Positions 44,851 to 55,860 of a stretch of 64,000 nt of DNA are shown here, piece after piece. The translations under genes were made by a program, and so were the position numbers. The first letter of the stretch is position 1. The number at the start of each line of letters is the position of its first letter. Where the stretch lies: assembly GCA_031216915.1 (NCBI GenBank), contig CM062289.1, positions 26,865,533 to 26,929,532 of the forward strand. The letters are read 5' to 3'. The notes beneath the pieces are model-generated. The model did not search any database. It was not told the origin of the DNA and saw only the letters and a program-made list of their open reading frames with translations. Source of the stretch: Pictodentalium vernedei. Taxonomy: Eukaryota > Mollusca > Scaphopoda > Dentaliida > Dentaliidae.

Positions 44851-45600
44851 CATCTTACCTATTACCACCTGCATCTCCGAGATGGTTGAATGTGGGCATT
44901 TCATATTTTCAACATTAGTTCAAGATGGTCGACTGGCGGCCATTTTTGTTGGAAATTGCGTGTAATTAGTTTTCTGCCTAGAACTTCTAAACGACCTTTC
45001 TGATATCAATAATTTTGGTATGGATATGTAGCAGCATAAGATAAATAACATATCATACGGGGTTTTTTCTCGTGCATAAATTATGCAAAGTAGACGTACT
45101 TAAGCTTTTTTCAGCCATTTTTGTATATATTATGTTGGTGGGCGACTGGCGGCCATTTTTGTTGGAAATTGTGTGTAATTAGTTTCCTGCCCAGAACTTC
45201 GAAACGACCTTTCCAATTTCAATAAGTTTTGGTATGGAGGTGTATCAGCATAAGACAAATAGCATATCATACAGGTTTTGCATCGTGTATAAATTATGCA
45301 AATTCGACGAACTTGAGATTTTTTCAGCCATTTTTGTATATATTATGTTGGTGTGTCCTGTTACAACCTGTATCTCAGAGACGCTTTGACACTTTTGTTT
45401 CAAATTTTCAGCAATGATCAGACATTATGTAAAATTGCTGCACGTAAATTTAAAAAAAAATTAAAGATGCCCGACTGGCGGCCATTTTTGTTGAAAATTA
45501 CGTGTAATTAGTTTTCTGTCTAGAACTTCTAAACGACACCCCCAATTTCAATATAATGTTTGGTATGGCCGTGTAGCAGTATAAGATAAACAATTTGGTG
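44851..45600. repeat. Tandem array related to the 10.3-12 kb array
   Basis: cgactggcggccatttttgt recurs near 44930, 45147 and 45470, with aattatgcaaa and catatcatac in each unit. The plan (microsatellite head, ggcggccatttt block, ttatgcaaa block) copies that of the 335-bp array although the sequence is well diverged. Confidence 0.8.
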
Positions 45601-46200
45601 GCACCCCAACCGTGTGGGACTATTATCTGATCGCTGGCGATCAGCGTTGAACTTGTTTGTATTGTTTTCCTACCATACTACCTTTTACTTACAGTTCAAC
45701 GCTGATATATGATTGTATGATCGCACGCCCCACCTGCGGTGAGATTTTCGAATTTCTTTTAGGCTAAAGAAAATTAATCTTTTGATTCTCAGGCACCGGC
45801 GCATCGGTTTTTTTTTTTTTTTTGCTTTTTTTTGGCCCGCGTTCGTCAATTTATTTGGAGGCAAAATTCAAAATGTATAAAACAATCATAGGGTGTGATT
45901 TTAGCGGTATCACAACGCGATTTGCGATGCAATATGTCGTATAAATTGATACAGTATTGTTATTCTCTTCGCGAAATGCGACACGATTCTCATATGTATG
46001 TACAAAATAAACATTTATTACATGCCCATTCAGTCTCTCTTATGCAATACGGCGTGCAATACGGCTGTGCAATACAGAATTCCGTATTGCACACCAACCT
46101 GTTCCAACCGGGACTTTTTTATGCAATGCGACTGCATAAAGTGCATGGTGTTTACCACCGTTGATAGAAAAGAAAATTAGGTCAGTAGGTGCTTGGGTCA
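45601..46200. other. Unassigned with small repeats
   Basis: Poly-T at 45810-45824. A gatcgctggcgatcagcgtt / aacgctgat pair around 45632-45705. A local cluster of tgcaatacgg copies at 46040-46100 (tgcaatacggcgtgcaatac). No gene recognised. Confidence 0.45.
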
Positions 46201-46378
46201 TGTAATAAATACAAAACCACATGTATGTTTCAATGAGTCGTTTTGTATTCAATTCGTCAGATGTGCGTAGAAAGAAAACGTCTCGACCTTCGGTCTCGAC
46301 GTTTTCTTCCTACGCACATCTGACTCATTGAATACAAAACGACTCATTGAAACATACATGTAGTTTTGTCTATTTATT
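46201..46378. mobile_element. 178-bp hairpin, ~86-bp arms
   Basis: tgtaataaatacaaaaccac, atgtatgtttcaatgagtcg, ttttgtattcaat, cagatgtgcgtagaaagaaa, acgtctcgacc is followed by loop ttc and its complement. Two small indels only. It abuts a family E MITE at 46377. Confidence 0.9.
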
Positions 46379-46600
46379 CAACTGGTTGAGAGCTAGATTA
46401 GTTTTGGTGGTCTGAATTTGTTCATCAAAAATTGTTTTATCACAAATTATTGGAGAGTGCCAATAGGCACTCTCCAATAATTTGTAATAGAACAAAATTG
46501 TATAAAAAAGTATTATTTACGTTTGACTGAATACGAAACATGGGTTAGGAAATTGTTTTCGGAAGGCCTAATTGTAGCTTCTAGCACTCAACCAATTCAA
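46377..46600. mobile_element. TTAA hairpin MITE family E, copy 2
   Basis: Ends ttcaactggttgagagctag and ctagcactcaaccaattcaa, decayed from TTAACTGGTTGAG. Centre attattggagagtgccaata / ggcactctccaataat. Confidence 0.88.
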
Positions 46601-47274
46601 TAACTCCTTATAATTTTTTTCACCATTTTAGTTGCCCTATATTGTTTTGGGGTGTATGATCACTGTTACAAAAAAAAAAAACTATCAGTGAAATCAACAT
46701 GGAAGCTCTAGTATTTAACTTTTAGGCTCTCACAACTGGATATTAGGCATCGGCGACCATTCCATCAGGAATAAAAAATAAAAACAAAAACCTCCCTCTC
46801 ATTCGTTTTTAAAAGAAATTGCCTGAGAATAAATTATTTAATTTTGTTTGGCCTTACGTTTCATCTGTATTGTGCTCGACGACATAAAATGAAATGAAGG
46901 CAAAACGGTGTGGGCTAGGTCTCTTGCGACCCTCACTGGTGGTATTATTCAGCTTTTCGGGTGGACAGCTAGAGGGGCGGAGGAAAGTGGTGTACCCGCG
47001 AAGAACAACCTAGAAGCGATAAGCAACTTTCAGCTTTCCAACGCACTAACCGGTGATTCGAGCGAGATCTGAGTCTGTTCCGATTTCAGCAACTGGTGCA
47101 GGCGTCTTGCTCATGGACACAAAGTGGCGCTGGTCTGGACCAAACCGACAATCTTTTGAGTACAATTCCAAAGCGCTACCCAGTGAGCCACTGCATCTTC
47201 TGTTGTGCTCGACCTGGACAGCTTTTGGTGTTGTATCGTTTGTGTGTGGATTTGCCGCTTGACCATACGTAATG
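46601..47274. other. Unassigned, no gene supported
   Basis: At 46950-47050 gggtggacagctagaggggc, then cccgcgaagaacaacctag and caactttcagctttccaacg, resembles a decayed minus-strand SINE 3' half. The rest has overlapping frames with no domain. Confidence 0.4.
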
Positions 47275-47400
47275 TTCAAAAACGGATAGCGCTATTCTCA
47301 AAAATCGCCTTTCAGATTTCATTTTTTTACATTTTTGCTTCAAAACATACCTTATGTCCCCTCATTGATGAGCTTGATCCAACGAGAGATGATGCATACG
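47275..47400. repeat. MITE family B remnant
   Basis: aaaacggatagcgctattct, caaaaatcgcc, then cttcaaaacataccttatgt, cccctcattgatgagcttga match family B left half and centre. A family D MITE follows at 47411. Confidence 0.65.
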
Positions 47401-47410
47401 CTATATTTTA

Positions 47411-47667
47411 CAGTACGTGGAGAGTGGGTTGTAACTAAATCACCCGCGGAGTGGAGTTATCACCCCAACTATAACTTTCAAATTTTGTACATATCGACAA
47501 AAAACATAAGCAATGTTTCAGCCAATGGACATCCGGGTTTAACCCGGATGTCCATTGGCTGAAAATTTGTCTGTGCTTGTTATGCTTTGCAACAAATTTG
47601 CAATTATTGCTTGGGTGGAATCTCCACTCTGCGAGTGATTTAGTGATAATACACTCTCCACGTACTG
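47411..47667. mobile_element. TA-flanked hairpin MITE family D, copy 4 with compensated stem change
   Basis: Standard ends with TA each side. In the central stem the usual ggacctccggg/cccggaggtcc is ggacatccggg/cccggatgtcc. The left C became A and the opposing G became T, keeping the pair. Confidence 0.95.
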
Positions 47668-47696
47668 TAGATGCAATGAGTGAAAATGTTTAGCTG

Positions 47697-48040
47697 TTTA
47701 ACTTCTTAAATGCTGCTGACGAATAGTCTTGCCAGGACAGCAATTCTCCAACTTTTCCCCTGTTAATTGTATGATTTTTTTTTTTTATTAAATTCAGTCA
47801 TTGCTGCTCTGCGGGTTAAGAATTGAAAACTTTGTAAGTGTCGTCTGCTTTTCATCTCCTTCCATTAAAATAAGTAAATATTTTAGGATATTTAACCAAA
47901 TTTTATAGACTTTTTGACCAATGATTTCTCAAGTCACGTTTTCATGATTTTTTCATTAAAGCTAGTCACGGCTGCTGTGAAGCAATTATGACTAGATTTG
48001 ATGGAAAATATTTTAAAATTACTCAGCGGTTTAGAGTTGA
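47697..48040. mobile_element. MITE family F, composite copy
   Basis: It holds ttaacttcttaaatgctgct, aaatattttaggatatttaa, cagtcattgctgctctgcgg, then aagctagtcacggctgctgt / gcaattatgactagatttga. Parts match 36.6 kb and (inverted) 58.04-58.27 kb. Boundaries are approximate. Confidence 0.6.
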
Positions 48041-48479
48041 GAACTTTCTTTGTAAGTGTCGGCTGCTCGTCGTCGAAAATAAAAATCAAACTCCTCTCAG
48101 TTATCTTACTGTGAATAATCCGCTGTGGCTAAACCAGGTGTTTTTCTGGTATGGGAGAGGCGAGGCGAGGCGAGACAACTCTGATTTTACGGCAAAAATC
48201 AGCTATGCAAAAAGCAAGGTAAATATTTTTTTAAAAAACGGTTTGTCCGCGTATGGAATATTTGAAAGTTGTCTTCAAGGATGCTGTGTGAAAATCTTTT
48301 TTGTGAAAAAATTCTGACAATACTCGGGTGTCTATCGACCGAGTCAGATGATTAGTGTTCCCCCAAAGGCGTCTAACAACATTGTAGATTTGATATTAAA
48401 TTCTGCTGGTTAATCATTAACAGAATAAAAGAAACATTACAAAAAATAAATAAAAGATAATATTTTTTTTTTAAATTCC

Positions 48480-48659
48480 TAAATAGCTAACAGTTTTCAT
48501 TATGCACCAAAAGGATGGTTTATGACCCCATAACGAGCTCGTTTCTGTGATGGGATATAATTTATGTTTACAAAAACGAAAATAAAAAACATTAGTTGAA
48601 AGGTGATGTTTGTGAATTGTGTTGTCTCTCTATTGCTGTTGCGTTAGATAAAGGGTTAA
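48480..48659. mobile_element. MITE family B, degraded copy
   Basis: Right end gcgttagataaagggttaa with TTAA at 48656. The centre is reduced to tatgaccccataacgagctc and gatgggatataatttatgtt. Confidence 0.7.
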
Positions 48660-48747
48660 CTATCATATATTGGTCATCGAAAACACGAAAGAGGGGTATA
48701 TAGTACTTTGGACTTCGACTCATTCTGCCTGGAAACTTGGATACCTA

Positions 48748-49004
48748 CAGTACGTGGAGAGTGGATTGTAACTAAATCACCCGCGGAGTGGAGTTATCAC
48801 CCAAACTATAACTTTCAAATTTTGTACATATCGACAAAAAACACAAGCAGTGTTTCAGCCAATGGACCTCCGGGTTTAACCCGGAGGTCCATTGGCTGAA
48901 ACTTTGCTTGTGCTGGTTATGCTTTGCAACAAATTTGCAATTATTGCTTGGGTGGAATCGCCACTTTGCGGGTGATTTAGTGATAATACACTTTCCACGT
49001 ACTG
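48748..49004. mobile_element. TA-flanked hairpin MITE family D, copy 5
   Basis: cagtacgtggagagtgg and ctttccacgtactg ends with TA each side; centre caatggacctccgggtttaa / cccggaggtccattgg perfect. Confidence 0.95.
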
Positions 49005-49078
49005 TATGTGGTAATGAACGTTGATGTCGTTTCCGGAGGCTTCAGAAAATTTGTGATTGTAACTTTCTTTACTAGGAC

Positions 49079-49399
49079 TGGGAGCACGGCGGCTCAGAGG
49101 TTACAGTATTGAACTTCAAACCGAGAGGTCCACGGTTCGATCCACGCCAGTGGTAATCGCATTGTGTTCTTGGGTAAGGTATTTAATCCCGAATGCCCAC
49201 GTGGCGGCGCGGTGCACGTCGATGGTGCACCTGTCTTCAACCAATACTAACACTGCTTGTGTGGAGTTAGTACGTTGGTAACTCTGGCAGTTGCTCGCCG
49301 TTACTCGGTGGTTCTCTCCAAGTACTCCGGCTTCTTCCACCCGTAAAACCGTCCGACATGAGATGACCCTAACTGTCGAAAGTGTCGTTAAAACTCCAA

Positions 49400-49454
<55 letters not shown>

Positions 49455-49466
49455 AAATAAATAAAT
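49079..49466 (+). mobile_element. SINE with second tRNA-like head type
   Basis: Head gcacggcggctcagaggtta and B box ggttcgatcc, with loop acttcaaa as at 31.4 kb. Body ttgtgttcttgggtaaggta, then gcacgtcgatggtgcacctg. Tail is a long (AAAT)n at 49400-49466. No clear target duplication found. Confidence 0.88.
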
Positions 49467-49784
49467 ATAATAGTTGATGGACCTCCTCAGTAGAAATTCA
49501 CAAGAACAACAGAAAGTTTTATCATTTGATAATAACATATTTACAGTCATTTGCAACTTTCTATTTGATGAATATAGCATTTGTGATACATGGGAAAAAC
49601 TTAAAACCACAAAAAATCACAAAAATGACTTGAATACATGCTTTTTCGAAGAACAGGAATGCAACCCAACGGGCTTATTGTTGTTTTAATTCTAATTAAA
49701 CTCTCAATAGCTGTGTTCCTTATTCTACGTTGGTGGTCGCTGATTTAAGAATATGACTTATGCTGTTCGAAACAAGATGTTGTC

Positions 49785-50345
49785 CCCGGAATAGGGTTAG
49801 AACTAGCCAAAACAAACCAGAAATAATAAATGTATTGACAATAAGCTTAAACTGTTCCAGTTGAAAGGCTCTACTACCCAACCGGAGTATACCCGAGAAT
49901 CAACGAATAGGATTTGGAAGAAAGATGCAATAACACCTAAATACATAGATTTGTTTGTGGTAATTCTAGAAAGTAACCGAGGATCTGAGGACAATCCGAA
50001 CCAATAAACTACTCCTATGCAATCGAACATACCTCCGTCCTATTAGAGAGTGTTGGTTCACATAGCAACAAAATGTCACAATAGAAACCAAGATGGCGGC
50101 ATCCAGTATACAAAATGGACGACAGAAACACGTATCCTCCTAACAACACGCGCTGCGTATGCGCACTGAGACCACATATCACTTTGGTAGTGACGTCACA
50201 AAATGGCCGCTCACGTGGTTTATCATCAAAACCAAACATGGCGCCACTGGGTCACGTGACTATGAGATCATTTCCAGGGTCCTGCCCGGGGTCCTACTAT
50301 ATGGCATGAGGGGTGCTAGACATACTACAAGAGAGCAAGTGTAGA
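49785..50345. mobile_element. Solo arm of the giant foldback family
   Basis: ccggaatagggttagaacta, aaccaagatggcggcatcca, tatacaaaatggacgacaga, cgcgctgcgtatgcgcactg and aacatggcgccactgggtca follow the same order as the right arm at 19975-20735. No inverted partner is nearby. It is diverged from both arms, so it is an independent copy or a deletion product. Confidence 0.88.
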
Positions 50346-50379
50346 AACTAGAAACACATTCGTACCAGAGTTATGGCCC

Positions 50380-51070
50380 TCGAAGGACTTAGAAAATTAG
50401 TAAAATGAACGTTTTGCACTATAACTCTGGCATAGGTTGTCGTATTTTTGAAGTCCTTTTGTAAGATGATAGACCAGCAATGGCGACATTATACCTACTT
50501 ATTACGGGTTTCGTCCGTGCATTCCTACCAGAGCTAAGGCCCTTGTTACACTCAGAAAACTCTCTGTACGAACGTTTTACATTATAACTCAGTCATTTGT
50601 GTGCGAATTTTAACTGGTAGAATGCTAAGTTATTTTTGGTTATCAAAATTTGTACATGTGTCTTTGCCTTGTTACAATTTATGGGAGAGTGCCTCTTGGC
50701 ACTCTCCCATAAATTGTAACAAGGCAAACCCATATCGACTAAGTAATTTCGCTTCTAAGATAATGTGAAGCACTGGGGTACCTGCTTTTCACATTAGAGC
50801 CCTGATAGTGACTTCTAGCACTCTACCAGTTAATGTCCTTTTGTATGGTGAAAGACTAGCCTGAGGAGAAGGCATCCACATATTGCTTGTCTCGCCTATT
50901 TGTACAGACCAGGGTTATGACCCATGTTACACTTTCCGAGCGAACATTTTGTGCTGTAACTTCGGCATCAGTTGTTGGATTTTGATGTCCTTTTGTAAGA
51001 TGATAGACCATTCTGGAGGAAAAGATATCCGCATATTGCGGATTACATCCGTGCACACTAACAACAGTTA
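50380..51070. repeat. ~150-bp tandem repeat interrupted by a MITE
   Basis: gtccttttgtaagatgatag recurs at about 50450, 50836 (variant) and 50988; actataactctggcat-like phrases recur at 50428, 50575 and 50950. Removing the family E MITE (50610-50833) restores regular spacing, so the array predates that insertion. Confidence 0.8.
50610..50833. mobile_element. TTAA hairpin MITE family E, copy 3, intact ends
   Basis: TTAACTGGTAGAATGCTA and TAGCACTCTACCAGTTAA ends with TTAA at 50610 and 50830. Centre gccttgttacaatttatggg, agagtgcc / ggcactctcccataaattgt is perfect over ~38 bp. It defines the family's TTAA target. Confidence 0.93.
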
Positions 51071-52072
51071 GGCTTCTTTTTAGACTTAGAAAACCTCTCA
51101 GTGTGGAGTTTTTTGCATTGTATTTTGCCCTTGGGAAAAATGTTCGTTGAATGGCAGTAGAAAACTGAATATTGTTTTTATTGGCCATGTTGACATTGCA
51201 GGCGTTGAAGTATTTTCTTGTTTATTTATTCTTTGTCACATAATTTTGTTTGTTTTTAGTGGATTTGGAAAAAAAACTGTAATACTTGTCACGAGTTTGT
51301 CAACTGAGTTTGACAATATTCATTTTTGAAGAGAGTTTTTGACACCTCATTTTGGGAAATGAATGGAAGCTCTGGAGCGGAACCTTAAAGGTGGTGAAGC
51401 ATGAGCACTCGATAACATTCTGTAAGTTACTTCGACCGAACGCAGTTGTATTCTTGCGCGAAATATAAATCCTAATAGTTGGAAGTCTGTTTACATTTTG
51501 TGATCTAAATATCTAAAACAATATATATATTCTATTACTGGATACAGTACGGCCGTGGTGGACTGGTCACTTTCCACGGGTGGACAATATCTCTACGGAC
51601 ACAAAAACATAAGTTAACACCTTACCGAAACAACGTCTGCTTTCTAATATTCGCTGTACAACAACAAATTTTAAAATGATTCGAATGAAGCGATTTCAGT
51701 TTATGTTACAGTAAATTAATGAAAAGAGACCTTATAATCTAATCGGTTTCATAAATAATTACCCATGTTTACATAACTAATCTTTTTGTACGTAATAACG
51801 GTTTTTTGTGTGTATTTTACTTCAGTTAATGACAACGAGACGCTTTCCTTGACAGTGGACATAAGAATCGCTGACAATAGACAAATGCGCGTGCCCGGCG
51901 ACATAAAATAAAATCAAAGAGAAATTGATCAATCACTGCAAGGTATTGCGGTTGGTATCGGGACATACTTTGATGTCTGTGAAAGTGTTACAAATTGAAA
52001 ATTTACAAAATATTTTAGTAACTATTGTCAAAATGCAAGTGCTGAGACTGGAAACTTGATACAATATAACTA
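51071..52072. other. Mostly unassigned; one MITE H end
   Basis: At 51546 cagtacggccgtggtggact then ggtcactttccacgggtgga is one end of family H with TA before it. No partner end is found nearby. Otherwise no gene or repeat recognised. Confidence 0.45.
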
Positions 52073-52318
52073 CAGTACGTGGAGAGTGTATTATCACTAA
52101 ATCACCCGTAGAGTGGAGATTCCACCTAAGCAATAATTGCAAAGCATTACCATCACAAGCAAAGTTTCAGCCAATGGACCTCCGGGTTAAACCCGGAGGT
52201 CCATTGGCTGAAACTTTGCTTGTGTCTTTTGTCGATGTGTTCAGAAATTGAAAGTTATAGCTTGGGTGATAACTCCACTCTGCGGGTGATTTAGTTACAA
52301 TCCACTCTCCACGCACTG
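52073..52318. mobile_element. TA-flanked hairpin MITE family D, copy 6
   Basis: cagtacgtggagagtg and cactctccacgcactg ends with TA each side; centre caatggacctccgggttaaa / cccggaggtccattgg perfect. Ten bases near aatttgttgc are deleted relative to siblings. Confidence 0.95.
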
Positions 52319-52771
52319 TAGCTTTCATGCTAGGTAGATAACGTGTTGTTCAATGAAGTGAATGCTCTTACGTCATCAGGCGTCATCGATGGAAGGAGTT
52401 GCCGCGTTGTTTGACTTAACTCTATCTTGGGTGGGGACAGACTTATTCTGACTGAATTGCGGCGTTTTTCGCTGACGTCCCAGTAATTAAGTGCCAAGAG
52501 ATCAGTGTTCGAGGCCTATAAGATAGCACTGTTTGTTTCTCAATCCATTTTTGTATCTTTGTTTCTCAATACATTCAGACATCTTACCTTACAATAAGTA
52601 TGTATTGGGCCCTTAACCACATGAATGCACCACCTGTCAGGGGCCTTTGATGCAAAATATGTATCATGCAACCGCGTGATGAAAGCGCGTGCTTAGTCAC
52701 GATTTGTTTAGGTTGCTATTTATGGAACATTTCACGCGTTCGAAAGGCATTTGTGAGAGACCGCATACGTT
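52319..52771. other. Unassigned, no gene seen
   Basis: Unique-looking sequence before the palindrome; no domain or repeat recognised. Confidence 0.4.
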
Positions 52772-52901
52772 CCCTTATAAAAAAAGTACCATGGTAAACC
52801 TAGGTAAATTCAAAATACCCTGGTAATACCATGGTATACCATGGTATTACCAGGGTATTTTGGGATTTATCATGGTTTACCATGGTACATTTTTATAAGG
52901 G
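52772..52901. mobile_element. 130-bp hairpin element with CCATGG-rich arms
   Basis: cccttataaaaaaagtacca, tggtaaacc at left pairs with ggtttaccatggtacatttt, tataaggg at right. The centre is ataccatggtataccatggt-atta. Its right half is the start of each 303-bp unit that follows. Confidence 0.88.
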
Positions 52902-53736
52902 TTTCTATATAGGAAGTTAGGGAATGGGAACAATTCTTCTCAAAAAAATAATTATTAAAGTATTAAACCACATTACGTTCACATGTACATGCTGGCACTC
53001 TGTGTCTGAATTGTTCGAGTTGAAACAACACGCCTTTTTTCCGCACAATCTTTTCGAGTTGTAGAGCGTGCGCGCTCATTAAGTTTGTTCGGGGATCGGG
53101 AAAGTTTAACGCAGCCGTATTGTAGAGTTTTCAACGAAATACCATGGTATTACCAGGGTATTTTGGGATTTACCATGGTTTACCGTGGTACTTTTTTATA
53201 AGGGTTTCTATATAGGAAGTTAGGGAATGGGAACAATTCTTCTCAAAAGAATAATTATTAAAGTATTAAACCACATTACGTTTACATGTACATGCTGGCA
53301 CTCTGTGTCTGAATTGTTCGAGTTGAAACAACACGCCTTTTTTCCGCACAATCTTTTCTAGTTGCAGAGCGTGCGCGCTCATTAAGTTTGTCCGGGGATC
53401 GGGAAAGTTTAACGCAGCCGTATTGTAGAGTTTTCAGCGAAATACCATGGTATTACCATGGTATTTTGGGATTTACCATGGTACTTTTTTATAACGGTTT
53501 CTATATAGGAAGTTAGGGAATGGGAACAATTCTTCTCAAAAGAATAATTATTAAAGTATTAAACCACATTACGTTTACATGTACATGCTGGCACTCTGTG
53601 TCTGAATTGTTCGAGTTGAAACAACGCGCCTTTTTTCCGCACAATCTTTTCTAGTTGTAGAGCGTGTGCGCTCATTAAGTTTGTCCGGGGATCGGGAAAG
53701 TTTAACGCAGCCGTATTGTGGAGTTTTCAACGAAAC
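52837..53736. repeat. 303-bp tandem triplication starting at a palindrome centre
   Basis: taccatggtattaccaggg starts at 52837, 53140 and 53443; the first two spacings are exactly 303. Units are nearly identical through gtttctatataggaagttag, ggaatgggaacaattcttct to gcagccgtattgtagagttt-tca. The third unit lacks about 11 bp of the hairpin arm. The minus-strand frame at 53575-53808 is repeat-derived. Confidence 0.95.
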
Positions 53737-53919
53737 TATCAGCGTTTGTAAGTTAAAAGGAAATCTCAAACTAAAAGATACACTACAACAGGTAATTGTG
53801 AGATACATTTATCATCTCTATTATGTCATGTATAAAATGCTGTATCAGAGTTGTGCTATTGTTTCTAAAGCTATATCCCGACTCACCGAGATTCTGATAC
53901 AACATTTGGTACATAGAGG

Positions 53920-54073
53920 TTATTACCATTATGTGGATGTACAAAATATGTATCCGAGTTGAGCTCCGTTTTCTAAGGGAAGATCATGACGAGTCTAAGA
54001 CGAGTCATGATCTGCCCTTAGAACCCGGTGCGAGACTCGGATACATATTTTGTACATCCACATAATGGTAATA
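53920..54073. mobile_element. Hairpin, ~68-bp arms
   Basis: ttattaccattatgtggatg, tacaaaatatgtatccgagt at left and its complement at right; inner tctaagggaagatcatgacg / cgtcatgatctgcccttaga is offset by small indels. Confidence 0.88.
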
Positions 54074-54077
54074 ATAA

Positions 54078-54303
54078 TTTTATCTTACAATATGTTGGGG
54101 ATAAGTCAAGAACATAGTCGAATATATAACGGACTGTTTATTCGTACGGATGAACAAAAAGAAAACAAATAGAACTCACGCGAAAGGAACGTACTTGTAT
54201 CCGACCCCCTGATACAGACATCCGTATCAGGGGGTCGGATATACGACAGTTGTGGAGTTAATACAGTTAATACAGACAAAATACATGTTGATTGTAAGAT
54301 AAA
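54078..54303. repeat. Inverted-repeat unit with exact central hairpin
   Basis: Outer ttatcttacaatatgttg pairs loosely with acatgttgattgtaagataa. The centre 54199-54240, atccgaccccctgatac / gtatcagggggtcggat, is exact. Confidence 0.75.
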
Positions 54304-54331
54304 AAAAACCATAATAGTGATGATATATATT

Positions 54332-54457
54332 TATACGGACATGACGGCCGTTACTTATTCCCGGTTCCTTACTCGACATTCGTAATTAACTGATCTTATC
54401 GGTTGATAACGAATGTCGAACAAGGAATTGTGAATAAGTAACGATTGTCACGTTCCC
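54332..54457. repeat. Hairpin, ~58-bp arms
   Basis: acggacatgacggccgttac, ttattcccggttccttactc, gacattcgt pairs with acgaatgtcgaacaaggaat, tgtgaataagtaacg. It is the third hairpin in a row before the minisatellite. Confidence 0.82.
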
Positions 54458-54511
54458 ACTTACACGGACGTGACGTCGGATTTTAGATCGAATGGTAAAC
54501 AGAATCCTCAA

Positions 54512-55360
54512 CTCGTCCCCAGCTTACAAAGTCCGTCCTAGACACTTGGTGTTGCATCTGTGACCATTCTAAGGAGCTTGTCCCCAGCTTACAAAGTCCG
54601 TCCTGGACACTTGGTGTTGCATCTGTGACCATTCTAAGGGGCTTGTCCCCAGCTTACAAAGTCCGTCCTGGACACTTGGTGTTGCATCTGTGACCATTCT
54701 AAGGAGCTTGTCCCCAGCTTACAAAGTCCGTCCTGGACACTTGGTGTTGCATCTGTGACCATTCTAAGGAGCTTGTCCCCAGCTTACAAAGTCCGTCCTG
54801 GACACTTGGTGTTGCATCTGTGACCATTCTAAGGGGCTTGTCCCCAGCTTAAAAAGTCCGTCCTGGACACTTGGTGTTGCATCTGTGACCATTCTAAGGA
54901 GCTTGTCCCCAGCTTACAAAGTCCGTCCTGGACACTTGGTGTTGCATCTGTGACCATTCTAAGGGGCTTGTCCCCAGCTTAAAAAGTCCGTCCTGGACAC
55001 TTGGTGTTGCATCTGTGACCATTCTAAGGAGCTTGTCCCCAGCTTACAAAGTCCGTCCTGGACACTTGGTGTTGCATCTGTGACCATTCTAAGGAGCTTG
55101 TCCCCAGCTTACAAAGTCCGTCCTTGACACTTGGTGTTGCATCTGTGACCATTTTAAGGAGCTTGTCCCCAGCTTACAAAGTCCGCCCTGGACACTTGGT
55201 GTTGCATCTGTGACCATTCTAAGGAGCTTGTCCCCAGCTTACAAAGTCCGTCCTGGACACTTGGTGTTGCATCTGTGACCATTGTAAGGAGCTTGTCCCC
55301 AGCTTACAAAGTCCGTCCTGGACACTTGGTGTTGCATCTGTGACCATTCTAAGGAGCTTC
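54512..55360. repeat. 65-bp minisatellite, 13 copies
   Basis: The unit begins cttgtccccagcttacaaag and ends tgtgaccattctaagg-ag. Copy differences are few: aaggag or aaggggcttg at the junction and agcttacaaag or agcttaaaaag. The aaggggcttg form precedes aaaaag twice in alternation, hinting at amplification of dimers. Confidence 0.97.
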
Positions 55361-55860
55361 GCACAAAGAACGATAGAATTATGTCTATAATTTAGGTTAT
55401 GAGCCACTAAATAAATTCCATTGACCATAGTGTTAACCTTTTACTCTTTGTACAACACACCAAGTTGTTTTGAAACAAAATACCTATACATCTACAAAGT
55501 ACATCATCTCTTGAAAAAATTAAACTGGAAAAAAATATATGTTGCCACATGAAATTTCAGTTTAAATTTCGAATTTTCATAACTACCGTATGGTCTTGCA
55601 TTGAATGACCTTCACACTTTTTTTTCCATGCCTCATGTTTTTGAGAGATTCTCACACATTCCGGCACCAAATTATAAACAAACTTATTAATCCTTTCTAA
55701 AGTGGACGAATCAAAATTTTAATTAATGGTTTCAAAGTCAAAATATATTTAACCAATCAGCTGATCAGTCCTATTTAATCCTACTCACAACATTGGGTGT
55801 AAAATGCTCCAAGTCACGTGTCCACTTATATAGTTGTTCATAACCTCACATCAGACCCTC
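55361..55860. other. Unassigned, no gene seen
   Basis: AT-rich sequence after the minisatellite; no gene or repeat recognised. Confidence 0.4.

Noticed and set aside
44710-44965. Cys-rich 106-aa frame
   Set aside because: Translation of a (CTGT)n microsatellite.
54512-55360. Regular 65-bp repeats as a protein repeat domain or CRISPR
   Set aside because: 65 is not a multiple of three, stops occur in the frames and there are no spacers; a minisatellite explains it.
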